From Massilia frigida (GTDB lineage Bacteria; Pseudomonadota; Gammaproteobacteria; Burkholderiales; Burkholderiaceae_D), in assembly GCF_011682175.1 (NCBI RefSeq), contig NZ_WHJG01000026.1:1-64000 (forward strand): DNA of 64,000 bases, read 5' to 3'. Both the position numbers and the translations under genes were made by a program. Under the pieces are notes generated by a model, which searched no databases, was not told the DNA's origin, and saw nothing but the letters and a program-made list of their open reading frames with translations. The stretch's first letter is position 1; every line of letters begins with the position of its first letter. Below, one piece after another: positions 7,263 through 16,462 of this stretch.

Positions 7263-8597
7263 ATGCCGCCACGTATCGTCCGCGCAGTCCTCGCCCCCGC
7301 CCTCTTCCTGTCCTGCGCCTTTCAAGCGGCCTCAGCCGCAAACAACTATCCGATCGTCCTGGTGCACGGCTTCCTCGGCTTCGGCCCGGAGCAGTACACC
7401 AACACCGGATTCAAATACTGGGGCGGGTTCGACGACATCGTCGGCCACATGCGCTCGCACCAGGGCCAGCATCAGGTATGGGCCGCATCGGTCGGGGCGA
7501 TCAGCTCGAACTGGGACCGCGCGGCCGAACTGTATTACCAGATCAAGGGCGGCTGCGTCGACTACGGCAGCAGCCACACGGCCAGCTTCGCCACCTATGG
7601 CGCGCTGCGCCAGCCCGCAGGCAAGTGCTGGGCCGCCGATCCGGCCAACAATCCGCAAGGCTATCCGGCCGCGATGTACCCGGCCTGGGATGCGCGCCAC
7701 CCGATCCACCTGATCGGCCACAGCCAGGGCGGCCAGACCATCCGCGCCCTGATCGAACTGCTCGAACACGGCTCGCCCCACGGCGACGAAGGCGGCGGCG
7801 AGCTGTACAAGGGTGGCAAGACCGGCTGGGTCGTCAGCGCCACCACCCTTTCCTCGCCCAACGATGGCACCAGCCTGCGCGACGCCATGGGCGACGCCGG
7901 ATCGGCGCTCACGCAACTGGCGGGCGGCATCGCGGCCATGGCCAGCATCGGCAACGTGGCGCAGCCGGTGCACGACTTCGGACTCGAACAGTTCGGCCTG
8001 CGCAGCAGCGCGGTCGAGCCGTCGGCGGCCTATCAGCAGCGCGTGCTGGCCGCGCCGTTTTCGAACCCCGGCAACTTCGACTCGGCCCAGGCCGAAATGA
8101 CGCCCGACGGCGCGCGCACCTTCAATGCATGGGCCAAGACCTCGCCCTCGGTATACTATTTTTCGATGAGCAACCAGGCGACCGAAGCCGGCAGCGCCTG
8201 CTGCAACAACACCGACCGCCTGCTGTACCCGCTCCAGAACCCCTCCTTCCAGTATCCGCGCGCCGACATGGCGTCGCTGACCCGGCCGTATGCGGGCGAG
8301 TGGGTGATCCCGTCGGCCGGCCGGCGCGGCATGGGCTCGTATTCGCTGGCCATCTCCGGCCGGGTGCCGGTCGACCGCACCTGGTTCGCCAACGATGGCG
8401 TGGTCAACACGGTCAGCATGCGCGCGCCATCCGGGCATCCGGTGCGCGACTACAATGGCACGCCGCTGCGCGGCAGCTGGAACTTCCTGCAAAATTACAA
8501 GGGCTACGACCACTTCGACATGATCGGCTGGCCCAAGTCGGGGCCGCGCGTGTATCCGATCTACGATGCGGTCGCCGCCATTTTGTACGGATTATGA
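7263..8597 (+). CDS. Secreted triacylglycerol lipase-like esterase
   Basis: A 444-residue exported lipase. The signal peptide ends near FQAASA-ANNYP (about residue 26). The oxyanion region is IVLVHGFLGFGPEQY (31-45) and the nucleophile elbow is GHSQGG (S154). The order and spacing resemble family I.5 lipases (Bacillus and Staphylococcus type). C-terminal NDGVVNTVSM supplies the likely acid, and the KGYDHFDMIG histidine the base. Two adjacent cysteines (SACCNN) lie mid-protein. The start at 7263 has GGAGAG seven bases upstream. It follows another secreted hydrolase by 99 bases, so the pair may work together on extracellular esters. The 3' end overlaps the convergent lyase gene by 6 bases. Confidence 0.85.
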   Translation: MPPRIVRAVLAPALFLSCAFQAASAANNYPIVLVHGFLGFGPEQYTNTGFKYWGGFDDIVGHMRSHQGQHQVWAASVGAISSNWDRAAELYYQIKGGCVDYGSSHTASFATYGALRQPAGKCWAADPANNPQGYPAAMYPAWDARHPIHLIGHSQGGQTIRALIELLEHGSPHGDEGGGELYKGGKTGWVVSATTLSSPNDGTSLRDAMGDAGSALTQLAGGIAAMASIGNVAQPVHDFGLEQFGLRSSAVEPSAAYQQRVLAAPFSNPGNFDSAQAEMTPDGARTFNAWAKTSPSVYYFSMSNQATEAGSACCNNTDRLLYPLQNPSFQYPRADMASLTRPYAGEWVIPSAGRRGMGSYSLAISGRVPVDRTWFANDGVVNTVSMRAPSGHPVRDYNGTPLRGSWNFLQNYKGYDHFDMIGWPKSGPRVYPIYDAVAAILYGL

Positions 8598-9518
8598 GGG
8601 GCTGAGCGTGCGCGACCAGGCTTGCAGCTGGGCCACGGTCGCGGTCACGCCGCCGCACACGATCACCAGCACGTTCTTGAACGCGCTCAATTCGGGGCGG
8701 CCGGCGTAGGCCACCGCCAGCGAGGCGCCGCAGGCCGGTTCCACCACCACCCGGTGGTCGTCCATGAAGCGGATACAGGCCGCCACCGCCGCCTGGTCGG
8801 TGACCACCATGCTGCTCATCGGGTGCACCCGGGTCCAGTCGAACGCCGCCTGCGACACCTGGCGCGAGCCGAGCGTGGTGGCGATGCTGGCGATGCGTGG
8901 AAGCTCGATGCGTGCATCGGCCTCGATCGACTGCGCCAGCGAATCGGTGCCATCGGTTTCGACGGCGAAGACCGGCACCTTGTCCCAGCCATTGCGGCGC
9001 AGCCCTTCGAGCACGCCGCACATCAGCCCGCCCCCGCCGACCGACAGCACCACCGCGTCGGGAAGCACGCCGGCATGCGCCACTTCATCGATCATGGTCG
9101 CGTGCCCGGTCCACAGCAGGGGATCGTCGTAGGCGTGGATGAAGGCATCGTGCTGGCCCAACATCGACAGCGCCAGCGCATTGGCTTCGTGAAACGACGC
9201 GCCGTGGACGATCACCTCGGCCTGCTCGCGCCGCATCAGCTCGCGGGCGCGCTCGCTGGTCGTTTCCGGCGCCACCACCACCACCGGCAAGCCCAGCTGG
9301 CGTCCCGCATACGCGGCGGCCAGCCCCGCGTTGCCGCCGGATGAAGAGATGAAACGTTTCGCCCCGCGCCGCGCGTACTCTTCGCAGGCGTAGCCGATGC
9401 CGCGCAGCTTGAACGAGCCGGTCGGCTGCAAGGCTTCCATCTTGAGCCAGACCGTCTGGCCCGGCTTGTTGCCCATGGCCGAAGAAGCGAGCAGTGGAGT
9501 GTCGATATGTAATGTCAT
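8592..9518 (-). CDS. PLP-dependent serine/threonine dehydratase-like lyase
   Basis: A 308-residue fold-type II pyridoxal-phosphate enzyme. Residues 33-40 (TGSFKLRG) contain the PLP lysine K37. SSSGGNAGLA (58-67) is the phosphate or substrate loop, and SVGGGGLMCG is the glycine loop. The overall order and VEPACGASLA match L-serine ammonia-lyases of the eukaryote-like type, which turn serine (or threonine) into pyruvate (or 2-oxobutanoate) and ammonia. No ACT regulatory domain is present, so allosteric control by isoleucine is not expected. It ends tail-to-tail within the lipase gene. Exact substrate preference is not visible. Confidence 0.8.
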   Translation of the reverse strand: MTLHIDTPLLASSAMGNKPGQTVWLKMEALQPTGSFKLRGIGYACEEYARRGAKRFISSSGGNAGLAAAYAGRQLGLPVVVVAPETTSERARELMRREQAEVIVHGASFHEANALALSMLGQHDAFIHAYDDPLLWTGHATMIDEVAHAGVLPDAVVLSVGGGGLMCGVLEGLRRNGWDKVPVFAVETDGTDSLAQSIEADARIELPRIASIATTLGSRQVSQAAFDWTRVHPMSSMVVTDQAAVAACIRFMDDHRVVVEPACGASLAVAYAGRPELSAFKNVLVIVCGGVTATVAQLQAWSRTLSPS

Positions 9519-9554
9519 CGTAAGATCATGATCCCGTAAAGTTGAACACCGAAG

Positions 9555-10745
9555 TCAAAGTTCCTCTAGCCGCGCGCGCAACGCCGCCGCCTGTTCGCCG
9601 CACGCGGCGCGCGCGGCGTCATCCATCCTGGACAGGTTGCGGTACACCATGCCGAGGCGCTGGTTGCCCGATTGCCGCTCCGCATTGCGTTCGAAAAAAT
9701 CCCGGTACAGCGCATTGAACGGACAAGCCGTCTCCCCCAGGCGCGCCTTTTTATCGTAGTGGCAGCCCTTGCAGTAGTCGCTCATGCGGTCGATGTAGGC
9801 CGCGCCCGATACATACGGCTTGGTCGCCAGCAAGCCGCCGTCGGCGAACTGGCTCATGCCGATCGTGTTCGGCATTTCCACCCATTCGAAGGCGTCGACA
9901 TACACGCCACGATACCACTGGTGCACCTGGTACGGTTCGAGTCCCGCCAGCAGCGAAAAGTTCCCGATGATCATCAGGCGCTGGATATGGTGGGCGTGCG
10001 CATCGTCGAGCGACTGGCCGATGGCGTGCCGCAGGCAGCGCATTTTCGTCTTGCCGTCCCAGAACCAGGATGGCAGCGGCGCGCCGTGGCCGAACACATT
10101 GTGCGCGCCGTAGCCGGGCATATTGGCCCAGTAGACGCCGCGCACGTATTCGCGCCAACCCAGGATCTGGCGGATGAAGCCTTCCACCGCGTGCAGCGGC
10201 GCGTGGCCGGCGCGCCAGGCGTCTTCGGCCCCGGCGATCACTTCGCGCGGGTGCAGCATCTTGGTATTGAGGGCGAACGAGAGCATCGAATGGAACAGGC
10301 GCGCAGCCGTCATGTGCATCGCATCCTGGTAGTGGCCGAAGTGCGGCAAGCCGTGCTGGATAAAGGCGTCGAGGTGGGCGAGCGCTTCGGCGCGGTCCAG
10401 CGGCCAGACGATGCGCGCGGCATCGGGGCGGCCGAAGCTGCCCACCCCGGCGCCGTAATGGGCCAGCAGCGCGTCGATGTTGGCGGGAATCGCTTGCAGG
10501 TTGGCCGCATCGTCGATGCGCAGGTAGTGCACGCGGTGGCCGCCGGTTTCGAGCTGGCGCGCCAGCGCGCGCATGGCGGCGAAGATGGCGATGATTCTCT
10601 GCGCGTGGTGGTGGACGTCGTCGGTCTCCTGGCGCACTTCCAGCAGCACGTAAACGACCTCGGCGCGCACTTCGGAAAACCAGCTGTGCAGCGCATTGAG
10701 CTGGTCGCCAAGGATCAGGCGCAGCGTCGTCGTCGATAGCGGCAT
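9555..10745 (-). CDS. FeS-type photolyase/cryptochrome with internal deletion
   Basis: A 396-residue member of the iron-sulfur bacterial cryptochrome/photolyase family (PhrB-like), which uses blue light and FAD to repair (6-4) photoproducts. The N-terminus has LRLILGDQLN. All four cluster cysteines are present, C237, C325, C328 and C341, with spacings 88, 3 and 13, the same as in Agrobacterium PhrB (C350, C438, C441, C454, from memory). FAD-domain motifs AVEGFIRQILGWREYVRG and SQFADGG are intact. PhrB has about 507 residues; here about 117 are missing between residue ~100 and ~104, removing the second half of the antenna domain and the linker. The deletion is in frame. The start at 10745 is the ATG just before LRLILGD. 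The gene is divergent from a bacteriophytochrome. Confidence 0.8.
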   Translation of the reverse strand: MPLSTTTLRLILGDQLNALHSWFSEVRAEVVYVLLEVRQETDDVHHHAQRIIAIFAAMRALARQLETGGHRVHYLRIDDAANLQAIPANIDALLAHYGAGVGSFGRPDAARIVWPLDRAEALAHLDAFIQHGLPHFGHYQDAMHMTAARLFHSMLSFALNTKMLHPREVIAGAEDAWRAGHAPLHAVEGFIRQILGWREYVRGVYWANMPGYGAHNVFGHGAPLPSWFWDGKTKMRCLRHAIGQSLDDAHAHHIQRLMIIGNFSLLAGLEPYQVHQWYRGVYVDAFEWVEMPNTIGMSQFADGGLLATKPYVSGAAYIDRMSDYCKGCHYDKKARLGETACPFNALYRDFFERNAERQSGNQRLGMVYRNLSRMDDAARAACGEQAAALRARLEEL

Positions 10746-10897
10746 AGGGGGCGGACAAGTCCAATCGGAGGCCGCCAGTTTATCACGCGCCGCCGGCACA
10801 GGGACGGCACAGCTAACGTGCGTGGCACGACATAATGTATACAGTAAAATTGTATTTTTGAAATGTGGCGCCACGTCCCGTGCCCAGGAACCCTTCC

Positions 10898-13141
10898 ATG
10901 AGCCAGGCCAATCCCGAACCTTCCCCGCTGGACTTGTCGAGCTGCGACAAGGAACCGATCCGCACCCCCGGCAGCATCCAGCCGCACGGCTTCCTGCTGG
11001 CGCTCTCGCCTGCGCTGGAGGTACTGCAAGCGAGCGACAACCTGGAAGCGATGATCGGGACCGGTGCCGCGCGCGCCATCGGCCAGCCGCTCGAACAGGT
11101 GATCGGCGAGCAGGCCAGCCTGCAGCTGCGGCCCGAAATCGACGCTGCCGAGATCGGCCAGCGCCCGCTCTACCTGTGCACCCTGGGAATCGGGCCGGCG
11201 CGCCATTTCGACGTGCTGGCGCACTGCTACGACGGCTTGCTGATCCTCGAATTCGAGGCGGTGCAACGCGCCTCGGCGGCCGACTTCCGCCACCTGCACC
11301 GCCAGGTCGGCGACTTCCTGCTCAAGGTGAGCGACAGCGCCACGGCGCAAGCCATGTGCGAACTGGCGGCCCAGGAAATCCGCCGCATCACCGGCTTCGG
11401 CCGGGTCATGGTGTACCGCTTCGACGAGGAAGGCCACGGCCACGTGCTGGCCGAATGCCGCGACGAGGCGTATCCATCCTACCTGGGGCAGCGCTTTCCG
11501 GCCTCCGACATTCCGCGCCAGGCGCGCGAGCTGTACATGCTCAACCGCATCCGCCTGATCCAGGATGCCAACTACACGCCGGCGCGCCTGGTCCCGCCGC
11601 TCAATCCCGTCAGCGGGGCCGCCAACGACCTCTCGTTCGCGGCCTTGCGCAGCGTCTCGCCGATCCATCTGCAATACATGCGCAACATGGGCACCCTGGC
11701 GTCGATGTCGGTCTCGCTGATGGTCAAGGGCCGGCTGTGGGGACTGGTCTCCTGCCACCACGCGACGCCCTGCGCGCTCGCTTTCGACAAGCGCACCGCC
11801 TGCGAGCAGCTGGGCCAGATCCTGGCCATGTGCGTCGAGTCGCGCGAAGACGCCAACGAACTGCAGTTCCGCCTCGATGTGCGCCGCGTCATGGTGTCGA
11901 TGCTGGCCGGGCTGACCCAGAGTTCCGACTTCATCGATAACCTCTCCAGCGTGTTTCCGGCCCTGCTGCAATTCGCGCGCGCCGGCGGCGCCGCCATCGT
12001 GTTCGACGACCGCCTGCTGACCTACGGCGACACCCCCGGCGAAGAAGCGATCCGCGCTCTGGTGGGCTGGCTCGACCTGCACTGCCACGGCGACGTGTTC
12101 CACACCGACCACCTGGCGGCGCTCTACCCGCCGGCGGCGGCATTCAGCGGCAACGCGGCGGGCCTATTGGCCATGCCGGTCTCGCGCATCCACAAGCATT
12201 ACCTGCTATGGTTCCGGCCCGAGGTGGTGCGCACGGTCGACTGGGCCGGCAATCCGCACGCCAAGGCCGGCGCCGCGCCCATGGCGCAGCTTTCGCCGCG
12301 CACCAGTTTTGCCACCTGGAGCGAAACCATCACCGGCACCAGCGCGCCATGGCATGGCGGCGAGATCGAACTGGCCGTCGAATTTCGCACAGCGCTGCTG
12401 GGCATCGCGCTCGAACGCGCCGAACAGATGGCCGAACTGGCCGAAGAACTGGGCCGCGCCAACAAGGAACTCGAAGCGTTTTCGTATTCGGTATCGCACG
12501 ACCTGCGCGCGCCGCTGCGCCACATCGTCGGCTTTTCCGACCTGCTGCTCGAACCGTCGGCCAGCGACAACCTGGAAAAGCGCCAGCGCTTCCTGCGCAA
12601 CATCAAGGATTCGGCGCGCCTGGCCGGCAAGCTGGTCGACGACCTGCTCAGTTTTTCGCAGATGGGCCGCGCCGCCCTGCGTCCGACCCTGGTCCAGATG
12701 GGCGAGCTGGTACGCACCTGCATCGACAAGCTCTCGCTCGACGTCGGCCAGCGCCAGGTCGAGTGGGACATCGGCCCGCTGCCGGCAATGCGCGCCGACC
12801 CCACCTTCGTGCAGCTGGCGCTGTACAACCTGCTGTCGAACGCGCTCAAGTTCACCAGCCGGAAAGAACGCGCCGTCATCACCATCCGCGCCAGCGACGA
12901 CGGCCCCGAATGGGTGCTCTCGATCGCCGACAATGGCGCCGGTTTCAACATGGATTACGTGCACAAGCTGTTCGGCGTGTTCCAGCGTCTGCACCGTATG
13001 GAAGACTTCCAGGGCACCGGCATCGGCCTGGCCAATGTGCGCCGCATCATCGAGCGCCACGGCGGGCGGGTGTGGGCCACCGGGGAGCCGGGCGAAGGCG
13101 CCACGTTTTACTTCAGCATCCCCAAAGAACTCCATATTTAA
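10898..13141 (+). CDS. bphP: Bacteriophytochrome histidine kinase
   Basis: A 747-residue red/far-red light sensor kinase. Cys16 (SSCDKEPIRTPGSIQPHG) is the biliverdin-attachment cysteine of bacteriophytochromes. PAS (about 20-115), GAF (140-300, with the PASDIPRQARELY lasso motif) and PHY (320-500) domains follow in order. The kinase H box SYSVSHDLRAPLRH puts the phospho-histidine at H534; N (YNLLSNALKF), G1 (DNGAGF) and G2 (GTGIGLA) boxes are present. The start at 10898 has CAGGAA upstream. A response regulator starts 12 bases after the stop. No heme oxygenase, the source of biliverdin, is nearby. The photolyase gene diverges from the same 152-base spacer. Confidence 0.9.
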   Translation: MSQANPEPSPLDLSSCDKEPIRTPGSIQPHGFLLALSPALEVLQASDNLEAMIGTGAARAIGQPLEQVIGEQASLQLRPEIDAAEIGQRPLYLCTLGIGPARHFDVLAHCYDGLLILEFEAVQRASAADFRHLHRQVGDFLLKVSDSATAQAMCELAAQEIRRITGFGRVMVYRFDEEGHGHVLAECRDEAYPSYLGQRFPASDIPRQARELYMLNRIRLIQDANYTPARLVPPLNPVSGAANDLSFAALRSVSPIHLQYMRNMGTLASMSVSLMVKGRLWGLVSCHHATPCALAFDKRTACEQLGQILAMCVESREDANELQFRLDVRRVMVSMLAGLTQSSDFIDNLSSVFPALLQFARAGGAAIVFDDRLLTYGDTPGEEAIRALVGWLDLHCHGDVFHTDHLAALYPPAAAFSGNAAGLLAMPVSRIHKHYLLWFRPEVVRTVDWAGNPHAKAGAAPMAQLSPRTSFATWSETITGTSAPWHGGEIELAVEFRTALLGIALERAEQMAELAEELGRANKELEAFSYSVSHDLRAPLRHIVGFSDLLLEPSASDNLEKRQRFLRNIKDSARLAGKLVDDLLSFSQMGRAALRPTLVQMGELVRTCIDKLSLDVGQRQVEWDIGPLPAMRADPTFVQLALYNLLSNALKFTSRKERAVITIRASDDGPEWVLSIADNGAGFNMDYVHKLFGVFQRLHRMEDFQGTGIGLANVRRIIERHGGRVWATGEPGEGATFYFSIPKELHI

Positions 13142-13153
13142 GGTACGCAAGAC

Positions 13154-13609
13154 ATGTTAAAGCCCATCCTTCTGGTCGAAGATAATCCGCACGACCTGGA
13201 ACTGACGCTGATCGCGCTCGAAAAGAGCCAGCTGGCCAATGAAGTCATCATCGCCCGCGACGGCGCCGAGGCGCTCGATTACCTGCTGTGCCGCGGCGAG
13301 CACGCGGCGCGCCAGGTCGGCAATCCGACCGTGGTACTGCTCGACCTGAAGCTGCCGAAAATCGATGGCCTGGAAGTGCTCAAGGAAATCCGCAGCACGC
13401 CGCACCTGAAAAGCATTCCGGTTGTGATGCTCACGTCATCAAAGGAAGAACAGGACCTGCTGCGCAGCTATGAGCTGGGGGTCAATGCGTATGTGGTCAA
13501 GCCGGTCGACTTCGAGGAATTCGTGCGGGCGATTGCCGATTTGGGGATTTTCTGGGCGGTGCTCAACGAGCCGCCACCGGGTTCGCACCGCTACGTCAAA
13601 CCGCAATAA
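13154..13609 (+). CDS. Single-domain response regulator, Rcp1 type
   Basis: A 151-residue stand-alone receiver domain. The phospho-acceptor is D64 (LLDLKLPK), with the acidic pair E9-D10 and the lysine K116 (VVKPVDF). The form and the longer beta4-alpha4 region (RGEHAARQVGNPTVVLL) resemble Rcp1-like regulators that pair with phytochrome kinases. It lies 12 bases after the bacteriophytochrome gene and is almost certainly its partner. There is no output domain, so it must pass the signal by protein contact or act as a phosphate sink. Confidence 0.85.
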   Translation: MLKPILLVEDNPHDLELTLIALEKSQLANEVIIARDGAEALDYLLCRGEHAARQVGNPTVVLLDLKLPKIDGLEVLKEIRSTPHLKSIPVVMLTSSKEEQDLLRSYELGVNAYVVKPVDFEEFVRAIADLGIFWAVLNEPPPGSHRYVKPQ

Positions 13610-13692
13610 GAAGCGTGGCCCGCGCGCGGCGGGCGACGGTGCGGCGGGCGGCAGGGCGACGGTGCGACGCGTTGAAGGCCGATCGGGGAGCC

Positions 13693-13779
13693 GTCGCCCG
13701 CGCGCAGGCGGGGGTCCAAGTTCTTTGTTCAGCCGCCGGCTACGCAGCGAACTTGGGCACCCGCCTGCGCGGGTGCGAC
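13693..13779. repeat. REP-like palindromic intergenic element
   Basis: Two 31-base arms, 13693-13723 and 13749-13779, pair at 27 of 31 positions around a 25-base loop. The arms contain GCGCAGGCGGG and CCCGCCTGCGC and end in GAACTTGG / CCAAGTTC. The element fills the space between two convergent genes. The GCGCAGGCGGG core recurs at 60321-60331, which suggests a dispersed extragenic repeat family. It may also end transcription. Confidence 0.6.
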
Positions 13780-13835
13780 GTTTGACGGGTTGACGGCGAG
13801 CGATTTCGCGGCGAGGTCAGAAGAACCAGCCGCGT

Positions 13836-15467
13836 TCAGTGCGAGGTGGCGCCAGCCGGCTTGCGGCGCCTGAGCAAATGGCGGATGCGCGCGCTGAGTA
13901 CATCGGCGTTGTACGGTTTTTGCAGCAGGTTGACCTTGGCATCGAGCTTGCCCTCATGCGCCAGCACACCCTCGGCGTAGCCGGACGTGAACAGCAGCTG
14001 CGCCGCCGGCAGCCTGGTGCGCACCACTTCGCTCAATTCCAGGCTGCTCAGTTTCCCCGGCATGATCACATCCGAAAACACCAGGTCGATCCGGGCGCCC
14101 GAGTCGATCAGTTCCACCGCGTGGGCCGCGTCTTCGGCCTCGAACACCTGGTAGCCGAGCGCGGACAGCAGTTCCACGGTGCTGGTGCGCACATCCTCTT
14201 CATCTTCCACCACCAGGATCGTTTCCAGGCCGCCGAACAGGGGCGCCTGCACGTGGTCCTCGGCATGTTCCGGTTCGCTGGCGCTGCGCTGCAGGAAAAT
14301 CTTGACGCTGGTGCCGGCGCCCGGTTCGCTCTTGAGCTCGATTTCGCCGCCCGACTGCTTCACGAAACCATACGCCATCGACAGCCCCAGCCCCGTGCCC
14401 TGCCCGGTCGGCTTGGTGGTGAAGAAGGGTTCGAAGGCGCGCTGCAACACCGCTTGCGGCATGCCGCAGCCGGTATCGGCCACTTCGACCATCACGTAGT
14501 CGCCGCTGGCCAGTTCCGACAGCATGGGCGAGCCGACCGGCACATTGGCCGCGCGGATGGTGAGGGTGCCGCCGTCGCTCATGGCGTCGCGCGCGTTGAT
14601 GGCCAGGTTCAGGATCACGTTGTTCAACTGGCTCGGATCGACCGTGGTGCTCCACAGCTGCGCTTCGATCTCGGTGACGATGATGGCGCGCGGGCCGAGC
14701 ACGCGGCGCATCATTTCATCCATGTCGCGCAAGACCACGCCGGGATTGAGCACCACCGCTTGCAGCGGCTGGCGCCGGGCGAAGGCCAGCAGGTGGGCCG
14801 ACAGCTTGGCGCCGCGTTCGACCCCGGCCAGCGCGATATCGATGCGGGTGCGCGCGCTGTCGCTCACGCCGCCTAGCAGCTTGAGCAACTGCAGGTTGCC
14901 GCCGATGATCTGCAACACATTATTGAAGTCGTGCGCCACGCCGCCGGTCAGCTGGCCGATCGCTTCCATTTTCTGGGCCTGGTGCAGTGCCGACTGGCTC
15001 GCGGCCAGCTCTTCCTGGCTGCGCCGCAGCGACACGAACGCTTCGTCGCGCTGCTTGCGCGCGATGTAGGCGCCGCTGTGATAGCGCACGCGCGCCGCCA
15101 GTTCACGCCCGTCTGGCCACTTGACCAGGTAATCGTTGGCGCCCGAGGCAAAGGCCCTGGCCTTGATCTCCGGGTCTTCTTCGGAGGACAGCAAAATGAC
15201 CGGCACATGCTCGGTGTCGCGGTGCTGGCGCAGCAGGCGGATCACGTCGAAACCGTCGGCGCCAGGCATGCGCAGATCGACCAGCACCACGCTGGCATCG
15301 GTTTCGATGGCCAGCTCGACGACACGTTCGGACTGCGATGCATAGCGCAGGACGACGTCGGAACAACCCTCCAGGCAATGCGCGATGAAGTCCTCGGCGA
15401 AGGGTTCATCATCGATCAGCAGTACCGAACAGGGAGTGGATTCGTCGTCGAGCATATGTATTGCCAT
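13836..15467 (-). CDS. Hybrid sensor kinase, REC-HK-REC
   Basis: A 543-residue two-component hybrid with no membrane segment. An N-terminal receiver (about 14-130; phospho-acceptor D64 in VLVDLRMPG) is followed by a short coiled coil, a histidine kinase (H179 in GGVAHDFNNVL, N box NVILNLAINARDAM, G boxes DTGCGM and GTGLGL) and a C-terminal receiver (about 420-535, Asp in FSDVIMPG). The AHDFNN H box is typical of cytoplasmic hybrid kinases that receive phosphate through their first receiver. It faces the phytochrome response regulator tail-to-tail, so cross-talk with the light pathway is possible but unproven. There is no clear ribosome binding site; an ATG at 15455 is an alternative start. 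Confidence 0.85.
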   Translation of the reverse strand: MAIHMLDDESTPCSVLLIDDEPFAEDFIAHCLEGCSDVVLRYASQSERVVELAIETDASVVLVDLRMPGADGFDVIRLLRQHRDTEHVPVILLSSEEDPEIKARAFASGANDYLVKWPDGRELAARVRYHSGAYIARKQRDEAFVSLRRSQEELAASQSALHQAQKMEAIGQLTGGVAHDFNNVLQIIGGNLQLLKLLGGVSDSARTRIDIALAGVERGAKLSAHLLAFARRQPLQAVVLNPGVVLRDMDEMMRRVLGPRAIIVTEIEAQLWSTTVDPSQLNNVILNLAINARDAMSDGGTLTIRAANVPVGSPMLSELASGDYVMVEVADTGCGMPQAVLQRAFEPFFTTKPTGQGTGLGLSMAYGFVKQSGGEIELKSEPGAGTSVKIFLQRSASEPEHAEDHVQAPLFGGLETILVVEDEEDVRTSTVELLSALGYQVFEAEDAAHAVELIDSGARIDLVFSDVIMPGKLSSLELSEVVRTRLPAAQLLFTSGYAEGVLAHEGKLDAKVNLLQKPYNADVLSARIRHLLRRRKPAGATSH

Positions 15468-15543
15468 AACATAAATTTCATTATATTTTACATGAGGACA
15501 TGCTGTTTCGAATGCAACAGAAGGTCAACCGTGCGCGCCACGC

Positions 15544-16392
15544 TCATGCCAGGCGGATTGCCAGCGGCTGGTGGTCGGGGCCGAACTCGTCAGGCGCCAC
15601 GCGCACCTCGGCCAGGCGCGGCGCCAGGTCGGCGCTGACGAAAACGAAGTCGCAGGTGAACGGATCGGCCGGACGGCCGGGATGGTCGTGCAGGCACACG
15701 GTGGGCGCGTGCGCCTGGCCCGGATGACGCAGGCGCCAGGCATCGGCATAAACGGGCGTGCCATCGTCGAACGGTGCTTGCAGGCAATGGTATTCCCAGG
15801 AGCCGGGCAGGAAATTGCAATCGCCCGCAAGAAGGGCGGCGCCGCCGCGCGGCATGGCGCCAAACGGTCCGGCGGCGGCGCCGGCACGGGGATGGGCGGC
15901 GTGCGCGGCCGCTTCGCGCTGCACGTCGCGCAGGCGCTGCACCTGGGCGCTGCGCTGCGCGCGCGAAAAATATTCCAGATGGGTGGTGGTGACGCGCAGC
16001 GGGCCGAGCGGCGTAGCGAGCGTCGCTTCGAGGGCGATGCGCTGCATGCTCATCACGCCCGGATCGGGCGGCCACGGCAAGGCGTGGCGGATCACTTGCA
16101 GCACCGGGTAGCGCGACAGGATCATATTGCCGAACAGGCAGCGCGCGACGCCCTCCCCCGCGCTGTCGCAGGCCAGCCCGACCACCGGCACATAGCCGGG
16201 AAAATGGTGGGCCAGCAGCGCAAACTGGTTGGCACCGTCGCAGCCGGGCATGTCGGTATAGCCGGACGACACTTCCTGCAAGCAAATAACATCGGCATCT
16301 GCCACGGCGCGCAGGCTTGCCGCGGTATGCGCCATGTCGCAGTCGCCGCGCGGGGTACGGCCGCGCTGGATATTCCATGTGATCAGGTTCAT
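15544..16392 (-). CDS. Endonuclease/exonuclease/phosphatase family protein
   Basis: A 282-residue EEP-fold metal hydrolase. Conserved pieces are LITWNIQRG at the N-terminus, ICLQEVSSGY (metal-binding Glu), VTTTHLEYFS (catalytic His), LLAGDCNFLP (Asp/Asn pair) and FGPDHQPLAI (final Asp-His). The family includes nucleases, inositol-phosphate phosphatases and sphingomyelinases; nothing here fixes the substrate. No signal peptide or membrane segment is seen. The start at 16392 has GGAGG nine bases upstream. Confidence 0.8.
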   Translation of the reverse strand: MNLITWNIQRGRTPRGDCDMAHTAASLRAVADADVICLQEVSSGYTDMPGCDGANQFALLAHHFPGYVPVVGLACDSAGEGVARCLFGNMILSRYPVLQVIRHALPWPPDPGVMSMQRIALEATLATPLGPLRVTTTHLEYFSRAQRSAQVQRLRDVQREAAAHAAHPRAGAAAGPFGAMPRGGAALLAGDCNFLPGSWEYHCLQAPFDDGTPVYADAWRLRHPGQAHAPTVCLHDHPGRPADPFTCDFVFVSADLAPRLAEVRVAPDEFGPDHQPLAIRLA

Positions 16393-16462
16393 GCCGGTTC
16401 GCCTCCGCACTGTCGACAAGTGCTCAGGCTAGCCCGCTCGCGCCGTGCGGGGATGATGCAAG

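Noticed and set aside
6611-8605. 664-codon open frame spanning the two hydrolase genes
   Set aside because: It crosses the intergenic region and reads as Arg-rich low complexity; both hydrolases have full motif sets in their own frames.
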